Origin: Lunularia cruciata
Taxonomy: Eukaryota; Streptophyta; Marchantiopsida; Lunulariales; Lunulariaceae
Length of the DNA: 64,000 nt
Direction: 5' to 3'
Assembly: GCA_948567375.1 (NCBI GenBank)
Contig: OX419755.1
Span: 50,052,291-50,116,290 of the forward strand
Shown here: positions 46,067 through 57,800 of the stretch, in pieces
How the letters are laid out: each line of letters opens with the position of its first letter
Numbering within the stretch: the first letter of the stretch is position 1
Notes under the pieces: model-generated
What the model saw: the letters and a program-made list of their open reading frames with translations, nothing else
Database searches by the model: none
What the model was told of the DNA's origin: nothing
Program-made: the position numbers and the translations under genes

Positions 46067-46862
46067 AGTAAAAAATTTGAGATTTGAAGAGGCAGATATG
46101 AAGAGTTGCATTGTCAATTTGGATCTACAAGTTAGAAGAGTTGTTAGGAAACGGTATAGTTGTTAGAACTGTCGTTTGCTTCACTATTTAAGAGTGGCAT
46201 TTGCAGTAAAATGTTATTCAGTGCTCATAATTTTTGAGAATAGATAAAGCAAAGTGTTGTGAAGTAGTGCTCGTTGCTTGAGCTTGATTCTGAGTATCAA
46301 CATTGTGTCTATGTTTGTGAGTGTGTGGAGGATTTTGAAGTGCAAGTCATTGTGCTTGTTGGATGTTGGATTCCACAACTTTGATCTTCATTCAGTGTGT
46401 TTGATCCTGAGTGAAGTGCAACCAAAGCAATGTCTTGACAAATTTGAGAGGGATTGTAGTGTTGGTAGTATTCTGCATTTGTGAGTGTAGCATAGTGTTG
46501 ATGTGAAGCAATTTTGATTGAGGAAGTTGTGCCTTTAGTGGAGGGGTAGAACACAATTCTGAGGTGAAGTCGTTTTGCAGTGAAGTGCCATTTTTGGGAG
46601 AGCTTGAATCATCACAATCAAGATTGTTTGGAAAGATTTGATGGAGTTGTGATTAAGAAGTGTTAATTTGTGATGAGGCTGTGAGTCAGTGCTTGTTACT
46701 CTCTTCTGGGTGTGGTTTCTACCTGGGAGATTAAAGATGAAACCAAGAAGAACTACATTATTATTGCTTGCTTCCTATTTGGAAATTTCTGACTAGTATC
46801 TCTGCAAGAACAAACTTTACTTATCCAATTCATGCAAAAATGATATTTGTCGGGTTGTCACA
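46067..46862 (+). other. B4 3' non-coding tail
   Basis: Same conserved 780-800-bp tail as in B1 and B2; no ORF of note. Confidence 0.6.
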
Positions 46863-48555
46863 AGTGTCTTCAAGACCCATTCTTCAACCATATGATCCTC
46901 AACTACCTTGTGAGGTTGATTTTGATGCTTCTAACTTTGCAATTGGAGTTGTGTTACAACAAGAATTCCCAGATGGACCACATCCCATTGCCTTTGTGTC
47001 TCACCGACTAAATACAATTGAAAGAAATTACTCTGCTCAAGATCAGGAACAACTTGCAATGGTATATGCCACGAAGGTATGGAGGCATTATCTCTTGGGG
47101 AAACAAGTGATCATGCAAACTGATCACAAGCCATTGTTGCAGACTTTACACTTAGAACACATGAAGAGTCAACATTGTTGATGGGAACAGTAACTCCAAT
47201 TGTGTGACATCAAACTTGAGTACAAACTAGGTTGGTTCCATGTCATCCTTGATGCTCTATCATGATGACCTAATTTGAAGTCTCTTCCTCTCATCACGGT
47301 GGCAATTACAATGGTGTCAATTGACCCCAAGGTCCATAACAAGTTTTGGTCAACTCTACAACAAGATCCTTTCTTCCAAATGGTACATGGTCATTTGACA
47401 GTAGGCAACAAGGAATACAACACCTTCTCCTTCAAGGAAGGCCTTCTATTCCATGTAGACCAAATCTATATTCTAGCTAAAGGTGATCTCCAACTTATGC
47501 GCCTTCAAAAAGCCCATGATCTACTAATAGATGGTCACATGGGGGTGGACAAGACCTTGGGTACCCTCCAACGTTAATGGTGGTGGCCGAACATGACACA
47601 AGATGTTTGGGAGTTTGTTTGATTGTGTGAGAGTTGTCAACACAACAAGGCTAGTAACCAGAAGCCGAGTGGACTCCTTCAGCCACTTCCCATTCCAACT
47701 ACTCATTGGGAACATGTGAGCTAAGATCTCATCACCACCTTGCCCAAGACACAACAAGGTCACACAACAATTGTGGTGTTTGTAGATAAGCTAGTAAGCA
47801 AATCCATTTGGCACCATCGGTTGATACTGCGGATGCTCCATTCTTTGGCACAACTCTACTTCAATAATGTATTCAAACATCATGGGATGCCATGTGTACT
47901 CATCTCCAACTGTGATCCTTGCTTCATCATAAATTTTTGGCAAGCCCTCTTCTAGATACTTGGCATTAAACTTGTTTTGTCCATAGCTTATATCCTCAAA
48001 TTGATGGCTAAACTAAATGTGCAAACTGCACCTTGGAAGTTATGCTTTAAGCCTTTGTCAACATTCACCATACCAATTGGGATGAATGTCTTACAGCTAC
48101 AGAGTTTGCATACAACAATTCTAAACAGGCAAGCACCGGATTCTCTCCTTTCTTTCTCAATTTTGGCCAAGATCTGCTTGTCCCAAATTCTCTTCTTGCT
48201 CCTCCCCTATCTGAAGTCCCTCATACTTCAACCTTCTTGACCACCATATCCAAATCTCACCTCCTTGTTACTCAAAATCATCAAAAATAATATGCGGACC
48301 ACCATTGTTGTGATCTCACCTTTGAAGTCATTGATAAAGTTATGTTATCCTCTAGTAATCTACCCATCCCACTTGATACCTAAGTTTGTAAACTTGCCTC
48401 AAATTGGATAGGACCTTTTGATGTCACCCAAATTATCTCTCTTGATGCTTACCAACTTGCCTTGCCTTGTCATATGCGCATCCATCTTGTCTTTCATATT
48501 TCCAAGTTGAAACCTTTTGGTCCTAGTTCCTCTTCTTTTTCCTCTCACGTCCAAC
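46863..48555 (+). pseudogene. D1 RNase H and integrase, broken
   Basis: RNase H: CEVDFDASNFAIGVVLQQ, the DQEQLAMVYA Glu region and QTDHKPLLQTL. Integrase: DGHMGVDKTLGTLQR zinc domain, CESCQHNK ligands, core with degraded DDE residues (the second reads ISNCDPC instead of TDRD), and the C-terminal WIGPFDV and VFHISKLKP. Many stops. Ends where minus-strand A4 gag begins. Confidence 0.87.
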
Positions 48556-49896
48556 CTCCTCTTAAGCTCCTTCTCAAGGTAGGGTTCAAAGCAATCAATT
48601 GGCCTTTTGTGATGTTAGCCTTGTGACTACCAACATCCTCCAAGACGTTGTAGTTCTATTGTTGTTTTGAGATCAAGAAGTCCTCTATCCCCAACTTCTT
48701 CCTTGGAGTCTTTGTTGTTGATGGTGTTCAAATGCTTGTGTCAGTGCTCCTAGTAGGCACAAGAGTATCTTGGCTAGGAGTAAATCCTTGAGAAGAGTGC
48801 ACATCCTCTACAAATTGAGCTTTCTTCTCCTCTTGTGCCAAAAGATCCAAATGAAGACCTTTGGAGTTTGAGCCCTCCCCCTTCTCATACTTGCTCTCAA
48901 CCACATCTATAGATGCTATCCCCTAACCTTTGTTTGGATTAGGAGCCACTTGGGTTTCACTTCCTCCTTCTTTCCCTCTATTGGCTCCCTCATAACCTTT
49001 CCTCCATGGTAAGTGGAATTTGGGCAATTCCTTTGGATATGGCCTCTTCCTCCACAACCAAAGCAATTTCTATCATTAAAATTTTTGGCTGGTTGGCCTC
49101 CCCTATATGGATAGTTACCATAACTCCTAGGCCCTCTCTCTACATTTTGATCCACCTCTCTCTTCTCCCATAGTTGCACCACATTGATCTTAAGATTTGC
49201 AAGTTATTCTATGATGGTTTGAAGTGCATCCTTTGGTAGGAGTGCAAGAAATAGAGCAACTACTACTTGTAGTGCAACCTTGTCACCAAAGTACCAGAAG
49301 TTCCACCATACTTGTAACCTTGAGGAGGATGAACAACCTCATTCACCACCAAATCACTCTCATCCTCTTCCAAACTCTCCTCCATACGAATTGTGATCTT
49401 GCTAACTTCAACCTTGGAAGAAGGTTTCTCATATCTCACCTTGCTTCTGATTTTTAGTCTCAATCCTCCCACAAAATTCTTGGTGAGTAGCCAATCATAG
49501 TAGTCTCCATATCATCCCCACCCTTCCTCAATATTATGCAAAATCTAGACTCTAACTTTTCCACTCTTTCTACATAGACTCTCACTTTCTCTCCATCTCC
49601 TTGCTTGAGAAAGGTAAACTCACTCATAAATCTCTCATAACTCTCATATGGAAGAAAGTTCTCAATGAGTGTTGAAGTCAAACTCTCCCAATACTCTTTT
49701 TGTCATCTCTCCTCTCTCTCTTTTGGTATTCTGATTCATACCATATTAGTGTTGCATCCTCAAAGAAATCTGGTAATAATGAGACCCACTTATTCTTCCT
49801 CCTCTCATTGTTTCCTATGCAAGCTCTCTTGAAGTCTCTCACAAAGGCCTCCACATCTTCTCCATCCTTGCCAAAGAAAACCAAAAGTTTCCCCAT
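48556..49896 (-). pseudogene. A4 gag, broken
   Basis: ATG at 49896 (MGKLLVFFGKDGEDVEAF); Gag with zinc knuckle CFGCGGRGHIQRNC near 49,050; stops near 48,905, 49,200 and 49,490 and several frameshifts. Ends in the segment KELRGGL at the junction with D1. Protease and RT are missing. Confidence 0.88.
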
Positions 49897-49917
49897 CTTA
49901 ACTCCTCACTATCATTT

Positions 49918-50530
49918 TGTGACAATTCGGCAAATATCACTTTTGTGATAATCGGGTAAGTAAAGTTCGTTCCCATAGAGATACGAGTCAGAAATGTCTA
50001 AATACAAAGTCAAACAGTAACAATGTAGTTTGTCTTGAGTTCTTCTTTAATCTCTCAGGTAGAAACCACACCCAGAAGAGAGTAACAAGCAGTGATTCTT
50101 AGTCTTGTCATGAATTAACACTTCTTAATCACAACACCTTCAACTCTTTCCAAACAATATTGATTGTGATGATTCAAGCTCTCCCAAAAATAGCACTTCA
50201 CTACAAAATGACTTCGCCTCAGAATTGTGTTCCACCCCTCCACTGAAGGCACAACTTCCTTGATCAAAATTGCTTCACATCAACACTACGCTACACTCAC
50301 AAACACAATCACAACATTGATACTCAAAATCAAGCTCAAGCAACGAGCACTGCTTCACATCACTTCACTTTATCTATTCTCAGAATTATGAGCATTGAAC
50401 AACATAGGACTGCAAATGCCACTCTTAAATAGTGAAGCTATGCACCTCTTCCTAATGACTCTTCAAACCTGCAGATCTGAAATGATAATGCACCTCTTCA
50501 TATTTGCCTATTCATATCTCAAATTGGTTA
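49918..50530 (-). other. B3 3' non-coding tail
   Basis: Reverse complement of the conserved B tail, slightly shortened; no ORF of note. Confidence 0.55.
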
Positions 50531-52626
50531 CTAATCCGATCCAATGTCTACTTCTTCCTCATCTTTCAAACCCGAACCCAAAGTAACTTTACTTCCTATT
50601 GCTTTGTCCTTGGGTTTCATAATTCCTACCTCTTCTACTAGATCTAACAGTTCTCTTTCCTAATCTGACATTTCACTATTGGGTAATCTATCTAACTCTT
50701 TATCTTCTGACCACTCTTCTCTAATGTCTCCAATGGTAACTCCAAAGACATCTGCACTCCTACTTCATCTACTTTGGGTTTTACTCTAACATCTTTCTGA
50801 AGTTTATCTATCTCCAACTTTACCAAATCTAATCTAATCATGATATTATCTTCTACTTCTAATATTTTCCTATCTACATGAGTTCCGAGACTAATTAACA
50901 AAGCATTCACGTTTGTGTCCTTTGCATATCTCTTCCTCGTCTCCTGCACCAACAACTTCAACTTGTGCAGCCTCATCTCTTCAATACGAACATCGGCCTC
51001 TGTACTCAGCATCGCATTCATCCTAATTACTCTCTCCTTCAATGGCTCCAATCTCATCTTTCTTTCATGCTCCCAATCTGCAAGCCAATCTTCCTTGTAC
51101 ATTGCCAATTCTGCCTCAAAAATGGCTTTCACAGTTTCCTTCTCCTTCTCCTTTTGTACAACCTTCTCTTCCTGATTACAAAGTAACTCTCATAATCTCT
51201 CTTCTTCCCTATATCTCACTGTCAACTCCCATTGCCACAATTGCTTCTTCTCTTCTACACTCTCTATCACTCTATCGAGCTCTTGTTCCTTCTCTGCTAC
51301 CCTCGCCATAGCATGGATAATTTCTAGTCTTGAATCAGCAAATTGATGCTTCAAGATTTCATACTCAACTGCTTGTCTTTCCCTTGCTATGTCACTCTAC
51401 TTCACAAGTTCCTCTCAATACCTTGCTTCTCTCTTAAATTTCTCAATCACTTGACTCTACACTACTGCATCCACTCGCAGTACTTCTCTTTCCTCCTCAC
51501 CTTGGATTATACTCTTCTTCAACTCCAAGTTCTCTTCTTCCAGTCTTGCTAATACCTGCAACACAGTCTTCCCCTCCGGACACTTTGACTGCATCTCCTT
51601 CTTCTTGTGCTCTAGCTTCACTAACAACAGGCACACAACTTCTTGCAGGTACTCCACTCCATCACTTGCAACTACTTCATCCTGCGGAGTGATCTCCTTC
51701 TTTACCTCTTCTTCTCCCAATACTTGCCTTCTTCTTTGCAGTCGTTGTATCGGAATAAACGCTTCACGTCCCAAACTAGCACTCTCCTCTTCCCTTGCCT
51801 TGCTTGGACCCAATTCACACTTTGCCTTGCGCCTTGACCAAACTCCCCTCTGAATCATAATCTTCTTCTCCTCCGTCTCGAGTACCTCATCCTCCAACTT
51901 TGCGTTATTCTCTTCCTCGAGCTCCACCTGAACTTCTTCTTCTTCTATAGGTACTGATGTCATCTCCCCACCTTCATTGCCATCACTACTCATATCCCCA
52001 CTTTGTAGCATGAGCTCGTGTTCCGAGTCTTTGGACTTGCACTCGGCTTTGCCTTCCGAGTCTTCTTCCAATGGCACGATCACCACTACACCTTTCCTTG
52101 GGTTTCCTCTCCTGGTCTTCCGAGGTCTTGTCTTCTCTACATCTTCACCTTCTCCTTGTCGACTCCACTTCTTCAACTTTGGAGTACTTACTTCTACTTG
52201 TGCACTCTTCCCCGTCTGTGCGTAGTACTCATCATTGCTTCGGATTCGAAGAATATATTGTTGCTCCTCCGCGTCAACTTCCTTTCTCAAATCGGGATGA
52301 AAGCGAGACACCATTTTGCTGTGCTTTTCCGCATTGAGCAGATTCAACCCAAGGTAGAAATGTGCTACAAACGGCACAATGTAGTGTGGAGACGACTTAT
52401 CCCACAAATTCTACACCATCTGCCTTGTTATCCCATGGAAGCATCTCGCCCAATTGATGGGTTCTCCTACAAACATCTTATGGAAGAACACCACTTGGTG
52501 TTTCATCACATAAGTTGTTCTCTTTGGCTTCAGGATTGCCATGAGAGCACTCACAATTCCTCTCTTGACCGGATCTTTGTAACTCTCTACTTTATACCCA
52601 TTCTTTGTCCTCTTCAAAGAGAAGGC
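50531..52626 (-). pseudogene. B-family protein in B3 (best preserved part), cut by A5
   Basis: From the A5 junction the frame reads FSLKRTKNGYKVESYKDP, MVW, HYIVPFVAHFYLGLNLL, then a 316-codon open stretch (52407-51457), the Glu/Lys-rich middle, and the coiled-coil part (51132-50692). One stop at 52,408-52,410 (TAG) and a few later ones. The upstream portion continues at 60824-61270 on the other side of A5. Unknown family; lacks any enzyme motif. Confidence 0.7.
52623..52626. other. Target site duplication of A5 (left); right copy at 60449-60452
   Basis: AGGC on both sides. The uninterrupted site is seen in B1 (GAGATGCCTTCTC at 11338-11350), proving the insertion point. The base before it also matches, so 4 or 5 bp cannot be told apart here. 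Confidence 0.85.
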
Positions 52627-53318
52627 TGTAACACCCATTTGTGCATGTGTGTGGTATTGTGATATTTAGCTTGGTATTACAAGTACTTAAGAGATATTAT
52701 TTATATAGAGATAAAGGATGGTTCTATATTAGTCATGGTTAGCTAAAGTTAGTCATAGCTAAGATAGATGGGACCTTACTTTAGAGGAAGTAGAAAAGAT
52801 GAGCACCACTATTTTGGATTTTAGTGTGTTGACTTGGTATTATTCCTAGGTGTTTGGCTTTGGGGAAAGAGTTGAGAACTCTTGGGCCCGCAAGCCTTTT
52901 TGTTTTGGATTCTTCTTTAGTCCAAGGATAGCCCATGTGAAGGAATCCTTGCTTTAGTGGTTGGGTCAAGATAAGACCACATGCTTAGGGGAATATGCCC
53001 ATGTGAATGGATATTCCTTTCTACTTTTTGACTTTACTTGACTTTTAGTCTAGTAACTTGAGTTACTACGGTAATTAGTAACTTTGGTACATAACTATTT
53101 CACAAGTATATAAACAAGAGGTGAGGGGGTACTCATCATCCTTTCATTTGCAACTATCTCTCTCTCATTGAGTTCTCTAGTGAGCAATGTCTTGAGTCTT
53201 GGAGTGTTAGCCTTGGAGGAGTATGATGGAGTTGGGGTTCCTTGCCTTCTTAGTCCATGGTGCGCTACCATAATAGCCATCAGAGGTTCATCCTGAGTGA
53301 GAGACAGGCCGGCTCACA
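52627..53318 (+). repeat. A5 5' LTR (692 bp)
   Basis: TGTAACACCC to GGCTCACA. Contains an inverted repeat GTAACT-TG-AGTTAC, a TATA box, and several TTGACT (W-box core) motifs. Confidence 0.96.
53107..53115 (+). promoter_or_regulatory. A5 LTR TATA box
   Basis: TATATAAAC preceded by CACAAG and conserved in nearly all A LTRs; transcription would begin some 30 bp downstream, near 53,140-53,150. Confidence 0.65.
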
Positions 53319-53322
53319 TTTT

Positions 53323-53340
53323 TGGTTCCGTTGCCGGGAC
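53323..53340 (+). promoter_or_regulatory. A5 primer binding site
   Basis: TGGTTCCGTTGCCGGGAC. Compared with the plant tRNA-Asp complement (TGGCGCCGTTGCCGGGGA), it differs at positions 4-5 and the right edge. The TT at 4-5 recurs in every A copy. Confidence 0.7.
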
Positions 53341-53359
53341 CTCTCTAGAAGGCAAGATA

Positions 53360-53530
53360 ATGTTCCGCGTCCAATTCTACATTAGGCAGAAGGAGGCTAT
53401 GAGAGCTCACTTGGAGAGAACATTAGGAGAGGAGAGGGCTGAACTTATGTTAGAGAACCAAGATCCATTTGTATACCCTGTAGTTCATTATGATGTCTTT
53501 GAGGTGATTTTGTACATCTTGTACACATGA
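53360..53530 (+). CDS. A5 leader small ORF, 56 aa, unknown
   Basis: Begins MFRVQFYIRQ just after the primer site and ends YILYT. The same frame is open in A1 (8203-8370), A2 (20143-20313), A3 and A4 with few changes. An in-frame Met in the LTR would extend it to 77 aa. A second open frame (53560-53793; A1, A2 and A4 match) follows. They may be exons or remnants of one upstream gene. No domain seen; expression uncertain. Confidence 0.35.
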   Translation: MFRVQFYIRQKEAMRAHLERTLGEERAELMLENQDPFVYPVVHYDVFEVILYILYT

Positions 53531-54178
53531 GAGGAATTGGAGAGATTGTGTGAGGTGGATTGCAGATTTTGGGGATTAAGGTGATTTTGGGCAAAATCTC
53601 AAGTTTGAGATCTGAACTTGAGATTTCTACACATGATAGCTTGGGTTATCTTTCAGTTAGCACACTTGAAATTATTGAGAGAGCTTCTATGCGCACTGGG
53701 CTAGAATTTTTGAAAGTTGATAGGGTAAAGTGCTCCCGCAACTGCATGCTCTCTGGAAAATTGTACAGAGTCTGCCATTTCTTCAATGTTTAGTGAATTG
53801 TCCTGAAAATTTCCAAGAAAATTCAGTGCATTGTATCCTACCTGGTGCCACAAAAATTAGAGAGAGATCATTTTTGCGCAGTGCGTTATGAGTTTTTGAA
53901 GTGAGGGGGGTGGTTTTCAGACCAAATCTGAAATATGGGTGCTGAATAGAAAGGTGTCTAGGCCAAATGGCTCGATGAAAAGATCTAAAATTTTGCAGTG
54001 AGGGACGCCCTAGAGTTGTGATCAAGTGTGGAAAATTTCAGAGGACTGTGACATATTAGTTGGGAGATTTGAGTGACATTGTGAGGAAGGGTCAATTCTG
54101 CAGAGTGGAGATCTCATGCATGAGAAGTTTGAGATCAACAAAAAGCATGTTTGAGTGTTTAGATTCATCTTGGGGAAC

Positions 54179-54652
54179 ATGGAGAGTCATCAAGAGTGGA
54201 AATTGAGATTATGCAAGGTTCCCCAAGGGTTTGAGGTGATTGTAGGGGTGGATTTGAGGAAAAGAGAGTTTACAATAGAATTTGAAGAGAGTGTTGAGAG
54301 GATCCAAAAACCTACACCACTTGGAGGAAAGAGTGAGTCTAAGTGCTTTCTATGTGGAGAGAAGGGACATAAGGCAAGTTCATGTCCATTGACCTTTGAG
54401 AGCAAGAGATTGAGGGAAAGGAGAGGCTTACTTGACTTGGGTTTGCATGTTGGACCTTCTTCACCAAGATTGGGAGGGAGAAGATCTAAGACCAAGGAGT
54501 TGTGTGAGGTTTGTGGAGTTGAAGGACTTCCAAAAGGACATGAGTGTAGTGGAGTAAAAGCACTTTTGGAAACTTTGGTGAAGGATCTTGGAGAGAGTCT
54601 TAGTACAGCTACAGAAATACTACCACCTTCATCAGCTAGTTCTCAAGATTAG
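54179..54652 (+). CDS. A5 leader ORF, CCHC zinc-knuckle protein (157 aa)
   Basis: I chose the ATG at 54179 because all other copies start at that Met (MEGHQEWKL/MESHQEWKL); the frame extends 8 codons further only here. CCHC knuckle CFLCGEKGHKASSC at residues about 57-70 and a second cluster CEVCGVEGLPKGHEC near 110-124, basic linkers, C-terminus SSASSQD. Separated from gag by 229 bp and out of its polyprotein. Zinc knuckles bind nucleic acid; a packaging or chaperone role is inference. Its position recalls the ORF1 of Ogre-type Tat elements, but I cannot show homology. Confidence 0.8.
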   Translation: MESHQEWKLRLCKVPQGFEVIVGVDLRKREFTIEFEESVERIQKPTPLGGKSESKCFLCGEKGHKASSCPLTFESKRLRERRGLLDLGLHVGPSSPRLGGRRSKTKELCEVCGVEGLPKGHECSGVKALLETLVKDLGESLSTATEILPPSSASSQD

Positions 54653-54881
54653 TGATGGAGATAATCTTTCAACTTATGGATAAACTATCCATGAGAGTTA
54701 GATTAATATGCACTCTAGGATTTGATGTTGCTATAGAAATCTTGGAGCAACCTGAACCTTTTGTGTTCCCTAGAGTGGATTATTCTCAGATGGTGTTAGT
54801 CATGTATATACTCTATTAGTAATAGAGTGAGAGAAAAAAAAAAATTTATTTGAGAGAAAAGAAAGATAGTGAGGGGTTAAG

Positions 54882-57800
54882 ATGGGGAAACTTCCGGTTT
54901 TCTTTGGCAAGGATGGAGAAGATGTGGAGGCCTTTGTGAGAGACTTCAAGAGAGCTTGCATAGGAAACAATGAGAGGAGGAAGAATGAGTGGGCCTCATT
55001 ATTACCAGATTTCTTTGAGGATGCAGCACTTACATGGTATGAGTCAGAATACCAAAAGAGAGAGAGGAGAGAGGGGGAAGAGGAGTCTTGGGAGACTTTG
55101 ACTTCAGCACTCATTGAGAACTTTCTTCCTGATGAGAGTTATGAGAGATTGATGAGTGAGGTTACATTTCTCAAGCAAGGAGATGGAGAGAAAGTGAGAG
55201 TCTATGTGGAAAGAGTGGAAAAATTGGAGTCCAGATTTCGCATAGTGTTGAGGAAGGGTGGGGATGATGTGGAGACTACAATGATTGGCATAGGGGCCAT
55301 GCTCACCAAGAATTTTGTGGGAGGATTGAGACCACAAATTAGAAGCAAGGTGAGATATGAGAAACCTTCTTCCAAGGTTGAAGCTATCAAGATCGCAATT
55401 CGTATGGAGGAGAGTTTGGAAGGGGATGAAAGTGATTTGGTGGTGAAGGAGGTTGTGCATCCTCCTCAAGGCTACAAGTATGGTGGAACTTCTGATACTT
55501 TGGTGACAAGGGTTGCACCACAAGTAGTAGTTGCTCCAGTTCTTGCACCTCCACCAAAAGATCCACTCCAAACCATCACAGAACAACTTGCGGATCTCAA
55601 GATCAATGTGGTGCAATTATGGGAGAAGAGAGAGGTGGATCAGAATGTAGGGAGAGGGCCTAGGAGTTATGGAAACCATCCATATAGAGGAGGCCAACCA
55701 GCCAACAATTTCAATGATAGAAATTGTTTTGGTTGTGGGGGAAGAGGCCATATCCAAAGGAATTGCCCAAATTCCACTTACCATGGAGGAAGGGGTTATG
55801 AGGGAGCCAATAGAGGGAAAGAGGGAGGTAGTGAAACCCAAGTGGCTCCTAATCCCAACAAAGGTAAGGGGATAGCATCCATAGATGTGGTTGAGAGCAA
55901 GTATGAGAAGGGAGAGTGCTCAAACTCCAAGGGTCCTAATTTGGAGCTTTTGGCACAAGAGAAGAAGAGAGCTCGTTTTGCAGAGGATGTTCACTCTTCT
56001 CAAGGATTTACTTCAAGCAAGGATACTCCTATGTCTACTAGGAGCACTCGCACCTCAACACCATCAACAACAAAGACTCCAAGGAAGAAGTTGGGGATGG
56101 AGGACTTCTTGATCTCCAAGCAACAATGGAACTACAATGTGTTGGAGGATGTTGGTAGTCACAAGGCTAACATCACAGTGGGCCAATTAATTGCTTTGAA
56201 CCCTACCTTGAGAAAGGAGCTTAGAGGTGGTTTGAGTTCTACAAGGAGCAAGAAGAAGAAGAAGGCAAAAGTTCCAATATCAATGGGGGTGGTGGATGCC
56301 AAGCCAGCACCATGGGAAGCTTGTGAATATGCCTCCAAGATTGATGTGAGAGTGAATGGTCACAACATCAAGGATGCATTGGTTGATGGAGGATCAGCAG
56401 TGAATGCCATGTCAGAAAGGTTGATGAAGAAGTTGGGTATGATACCCTCAAGAGCTTCAACATTTGTGGTGAGCATGGCAAACAAGCAACAAGTTCGACC
56501 AGTAGGAGTGATGGATAAGGTGGTAGTTTCAGTTATGGGAGTTCAAAATCTCATGACTTTCCAAGTCTTGAAGGATTCAAGCTATGACTTACTTCTTGGG
56601 AGGCCATGGTTGAGAGCAGCACGCACAACTGATCGATGGCACAAAGGGTACTTAAGGATTGGGCCATCAAACCATAGAGTCATTGTTCCTGTGACTAACA
56701 CCACCAACACTTCACATTCAGATACCCCATCTTCTGATTATTGGGAATCTGATTCTGAAGGAGGAGCTTCAGGTGTGGACACAAGCATGGAAGAGGAGAC
56801 TTCCACGGAGGAGGATGAATCTGAATCTGATTCAGATGTGTATCCTTTGTGTGCTATGGATTTTGCACCTAAGCCAGAGGTTTTGAAGGACCCAGATAAA
56901 TCACCATTGACACTTGAGGAGGTAGAGAGAAGGTTATCTACCCTCAAGTATGGCCCAAATGTTACCAAGGAGGAGAAGGTGAGATTTGAGGAGATTTTCC
57001 GCAAGTTCATCCATGTGTTTGCTTTTAGTTACAAGGATTTGAAGGAAGTCACCTTGGAGGAGCACAAGATAGAGGTGGAGTCACATGCAAGACCAATCCG
57101 CCAAAAGCAACGTCGCATTAGCCCACCAATATCTTTGGTTGTGAAGGAGGAGATTGATAAGCTCAAGGAGGCTGGATTTATCTTTGAGGTGGAGAATTCA
57201 GAATGGGTGTCTCCAATTGTCATTGTGAAGAAAAAGAATGGCAAGCTTCGGGTATGTGTGGATTACAAGAAGCTCAATGCTGTTACCAAGAAGGACTACT
57301 ACCCATTGCCATTCATTGATGAGATCTTGGAGGAGGTTGCAGGTCATGAGAGGTACAGTTTTGGAGATGGTTATAGTGGATATAACCAAATAAAGATTGC
57401 ACCAGAGCATCAACAAATCACCACATTCACCACACCTTGGGGAACTTACGCTTTCAAGGTCATGCCTTTTGGGCTTTGCAATGCTCCAGCCACATTCCAA
57501 CGGTTCATGAACAAGGTATTTGAACCTTTCATTGGGAAATTTGTGAGAGATTTCATTGATGACTTTTGTGTCTATGGGAGCAAGGAGGAGCACTTTGAGC
57601 ACCTAATCAAAGTCTTGCAACGCTTGGATGAGGCAAATGCATCACTCAACCCAGAGAAGTGCATTTTTGGATGTGAAGAAGGTCTACTTTTGGGGCACAT
57701 CATCTCCAAGGATGGAATAGCAGTTGATCCTGAGAAGGTGAGGAAAATCTCAGACCTTCCATTCCCTTCAAGCTTGACAAAGTTACGCCAATTCTTGGGA

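Larger units (their letters stand above)
44161..46862 (+). mobile_element. B4: family B element, 5' truncated
   Basis: Matches B1 from 11,531 to its end; ends CGGGTTGTCACA at 46862. The 5' terminus and the first ~1.1 kb are missing, together with part of the D1 RT/RNase H, so a deletion removed the left end after insertion. Confidence 0.82.
41140..48555 (+). mobile_element. D1: chromovirus-like Ty3/gypsy element, 3' end lost, with B4 nested
   Basis: 5' LTR 41140-41551, tRNA-Met primer site, gag, protease, RT (to 44160), B4 (44161-46862), RNase H and integrase (46863-48555). Gag through integrase order is Ty3/gypsy; the integrase C-terminus ends in the motif VFHISKLKP, after which A4 gag begins at about 48556, so chromodomain (if any) and 3' LTR are missing. 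Confidence 0.87.

Noticed and set aside
41140-48555. C and D as one family
   Set aside because: Their integrases are related, but LTR lengths (621 against 412 bp), sequences and promoters differ completely.
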